Assembly: GCF_003935375.1 (NCBI RefSeq)
Contig: NZ_RHQM01000011.1
Coordinates: 115,543 to 179,542, forward strand
Length of the DNA: 64,000 nt
Source: Stutzerimonas xanthomarina
Lineage (GTDB): Bacteria; Pseudomonadota; Gammaproteobacteria; Pseudomonadales; Pseudomonadaceae
Reading direction: 5' to 3'
Shown here: positions 61,824 to 64,000 of the stretch, piece after piece
Layout of the letters: each line of letters opens with the position of its first letter
How positions within the stretch are numbered: position 1 is the first letter of the stretch
Made by a program: the position numbers and the translations under genes
Notes under the pieces: generated by a model
Seen by the model: the letters and a program-made list of their open reading frames with translations, nothing else
The model's database searches: none
What the model was told of the DNA's origin: nothing

Positions 61824-64000
61824 CCGCTCAAACCACCGCACCAGCCAGCTTGACGGTAGCCGCCTGCCCACTGCTTAGCGCCGTCCTGCCGTTGCGCTAT
61901 GCGCTCGGGCCAACACTGGCGGTGGATACCGCCGCCTATGATTTGCCCGCACTGCAGGGCAACCTCCCGGCCATCGGTGATTACTTCGAGCCCCTGCAAG
62001 GCCGTCCGCTTAACTACACCGCCCGCCTTTTGCGTGATGGCTGGTTATACGTTTGGCAAAGCACCATGCAGCAATTAGTCGAGTACCGCGTCAGCCAGGC
62101 TACCTTTTCCCAGACAGCCCGTGGCGGGAAAGTCATTGACGGACGCAGCTTGCCCTACCTGCTTCTCCCTGCCGGAACACCCGCGATGTTGGTCTGGTCG
62201 CCGCAGCAATGGGCCGATGCGTCATTCGCGGCAGCCAAAAACAAACCAGAGGTGCGCCAACGCGTGATGCGTACCATCACTCCTGGCGCCGCACCCTTCA
62301 GCGGCCAGGCTCGCACTGTCCACGAACGCATCGGCGACTACATGGACGCCAACTGGTATGGCTGGAGCTGCGAACCATCCACATCCCACCGCCCAGCCTG
62401 GCCACAACTGCTGGAAGATATGCAACGCTGCGAACAACAGTCCTATGCCCTGATCGACGATCCCTGGGGCGTACTACTGGATCTGGCTGAATTGCTCCGC
62501 GCGCGCCAACAAGCTTTCAACGTCACCCGGGAAGTCCGTGGCGAAGATTGGGCCATGGCCGGTGTGCTCAAGTCTCTGGCCAAAAGCGACTCGCAAATTG
62601 GCGGTCAGCTACGCAGCATGACCAATTACCGCAAATTGCAAACCGCTTGGCAGGAGCAAGCTCAGGAAGAGAATGCATACACTGCTGATGTGCGTCGTCT
62701 CAGTGAACTCTGGTCGGCCTGGTTCAATACCCTGGCACAGCGTGGCCCCGCCAGCCTAGACACTGCCTGCGGTCACTTCGACATTACCCAACCGGCCCCA
62801 CGAACGGAGCTAGAGCTGCACTTCGCCGCTGCCTGCCTTGGCCCAGCGACAACGGGTCCTGGCGCGCAGGCCATCGCCAATGCTTTAACGCTTCAGCAAC
62901 AGGCAGGTAAACCCTGGTTGGTCTGGTCACTATTGGGTCTGGGTAAACGCCTGGGTATTGGCGAGATCAACACCATTGTCGGGCTGGCTGATGGCGCCAG
63001 AGATAATGGTGCCAGTGCCCTGGCCGAAGCACGCAAGGTGGCGGAACTGCTTAACCTAGCGGCCGAAAAACTGGCCCGCCATATTCAGGGATCAGCACCG
63101 GAAGCGCTGTTCACCGCCCTAGCCCCAATTGCTGGGGTGGGTCTGCAACAAGCCAATGATGGCACCAAGGCTGCCGGACGCCTCTACCTGGCTGCCGCGC
63201 TGGCGCGTAGTCAGCAGCGTCTGGCTATCGAGGTCGTCAGTCGGCGCCAAGTCGGGGAGTGGATGAGCGACCTGATGGGCACACGGCCCCAACTGCCCGC
63301 CAAACTCAGACCCACACAACTGAGCGTTGCGGTCAGTGATGCCTTGCCGTTCTTCCGACTGCTACCGGCCAAAGACCTGCCCGCGTTGACCGGGCACTTG
63401 GCAGCCGACGTCAATCTCAAGGGAATGCTCGACCTTAGCAAAGGAGCGATGGAAAAGGCTCCGGTAAAGTGTCTGGTGGCTCTAGTCGCCGGAATGAATT
63501 TTGTTTGGGGAGGGGCACAGCTGACTGAAAAACAGTCAGGTAAAAGCTGGCTGAGTTTTACAGGAGGAGCTTTTGGCGTTGCCTCTGCTACATCCGCAAT
63601 AGCACAAAAAGTTGCCGAAGTAGACTGGGAAGCAACCACCAAGATTGCAGGTTCCCATTCTCTCTCGTCACAAGCAGCTCTGACCAAAGCCCTGGGCGTC
63701 GGAGCGAGAACCGCTTTATGGCAATCCGTCACCTCAGGCTTTGATGTAATGGTCTTCAGTATTGAGGCATTGGAGTCCTATCAAGCCGGTGATATCGATA
63801 CCGCGAATATTAATGCCGGACTTACCCTGGCCTCCGCCGCCAACCTGCGGCTGTACGTGCAGAGTTTTCGAGCCATACGCGCCGCCCGAGCGGCGGTGAT
63901 CGCTGGCGAGACTGCGGCTATCGGTAAGCGTCTAGCCAAGTCATCTTCCCAAGCTGTATCACACGGTGCACGGGTAGGCTGTATCACATGCTGCACGCCT
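61820..64000 (+). CDS. type VI effector with VasX-type N-terminal region (3' end outside window)
   Basis: Open frame of 727 codons with no stop before the window edge, starting at an ATG that overlaps the adaptor stop. The first 200 residues (ACPLLSAVLPLRYALGPTL, GRPLNYTARLLRDGWLYVWQST) match the VasX N-terminal/BTH_I2691 effector family. The middle is helical (about 220-520). Hydrophobic segments at about 550-566 (CLVALVAGMNFVWGG) and 579-596 (FTGGAFGVASATSAIA) suggest a membrane-acting, pore-forming toxin like VasX. Codon choice (many TTA, CTA, TTG, ATA) and lower GC toward the end differ from the core genes and suggest transfer. The immunity gene should lie beyond the edge. The last 20 residues fall in a 25-base repeat and may not be reliable. 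Confidence 0.82.
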   Translation, partial: MTAQTTAPASLTVAACPLLSAVLPLRYALGPTLAVDTAAYDLPALQGNLPAIGDYFEPLQGRPLNYTARLLRDGWLYVWQSTMQQLVEYRVSQATFSQTARGGKVIDGRSLPYLLLPAGTPAMLVWSPQQWADASFAAAKNKPEVRQRVMRTITPGAAPFSGQARTVHERIGDYMDANWYGWSCEPSTSHRPAWPQLLEDMQRCEQQSYALIDDPWGVLLDLAELLRARQQAFNVTREVRGEDWAMAGVLKSLAKSDSQIGGQLRSMTNYRKLQTAWQEQAQEENAYTADVRRLSELWSAWFNTLAQRGPASLDTACGHFDITQPAPRTELELHFAAACLGPATTGPGAQAIANALTLQQQAGKPWLVWSLLGLGKRLGIGEINTIVGLADGARDNGASALAEARKVAELLNLAAEKLARHIQGSAPEALFTALAPIAGVGLQQANDGTKAAGRLYLAAALARSQQRLAIEVVSRRQVGEWMSDLMGTRPQLPAKLRPTQLSVAVSDALPFFRLLPAKDLPALTGHLAADVNLKGMLDLSKGAMEKAPVKCLVALVAGMNFVWGGAQLTEKQSGKSWLSFTGGAFGVASATSAIAQKVAEVDWEATTKIAGSHSLSSQAALTKALGVGARTALWQSVTSGFDVMVFSIEALESYQAGDIDTANINAGLTLASAANLRLYVQSFRAIRAARAAVIAGETAAIGKRLAKSSSQAVSHGARVGCITCCTP

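Overview
The window is high-GC chromosomal DNA from a gammaproteobacterium of the Pseudomonas group. The evidence is the split class II ribonucleotide reductase (nrdJa/nrdJb), the choline-kinase-like ThrB, polA followed by an ErsA-type small RNA with a sigma-22 promoter, dctBD/dctPQM, and a Pseudomonas-style REP sequence. I infer a Stutzerimonas/P. stutzeri-like or P. mendocina-like species; the species call is not proven by the sequence. Most of the window is ordinary core genome. No rRNA, CRISPR array, transposase or phage gene was seen.

Layout. 1-3620: a Fur-box-controlled operon of a TonB-dependent receptor and an SsuABC/TauABC-type ABC importer, whose permease runs off the left edge. 3652-6777: single genes (DUF6436 thioredoxin-like protein, serine hydrolase, DUF2059 protein, 2OG-Fe(II) oxygenase). 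6805-13564: a C4-dicarboxylate TRAP transporter dctPQM with a strong sigma-54 promoter, next to its two-component system dctBD. 13690-17082: rmlBACD for dTDP-L-rhamnose. 17297-22240: the yhiI-rbbA-yhhJ exporter. 22358-26049: a Mce/Mla-type lipid transporter interrupted by a multi-hairpin repeat. 26194-29229: a membrane-anchored catalase-fold protein with a di-heme peroxidase/RoxA-like cytochrome. 29529-30971: tRNA-Arg(CCG), cytochrome b561 and cytochrome c'. 31273-34082: gabD and an HDOD protein with a receiver domain.

34252-44824 is an accessory catabolic cluster: a FadB-like bifunctional enzyme, a pair of unequal acyl-CoA dehydrogenases of the PimC/PimD type, an MFS transporter, an alpha/beta hydrolase with its TetR regulator, an IclR regulator and an acyl-CoA ligase. 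An 11-bp motif is shared by the promoters of the FadB operon and the ligase, so the parts probably form one beta-oxidation regulon, perhaps for aliphatic dicarboxylates.

45121-57966 returns to core functions: rpmBG, nrdJab, an EamA exporter, ppnN, a three-gene phospholipid cluster (CDP-alcohol phosphatidyltransferase, acyltransferase, CdsA-like), thrB, a DUF2782 protein and polA. After polA comes an ErsA-like sRNA, then a type VI secretion island that continues past the right edge: hcp, vgrG, a DUF4123 adaptor and a VasX-type effector with lower GC and different codon use. The hcp promoter region has the layout of an enhancer-dependent sigma-54 promoter. This island is the most accessory part of the window, and the cognate immunity gene is not in view.
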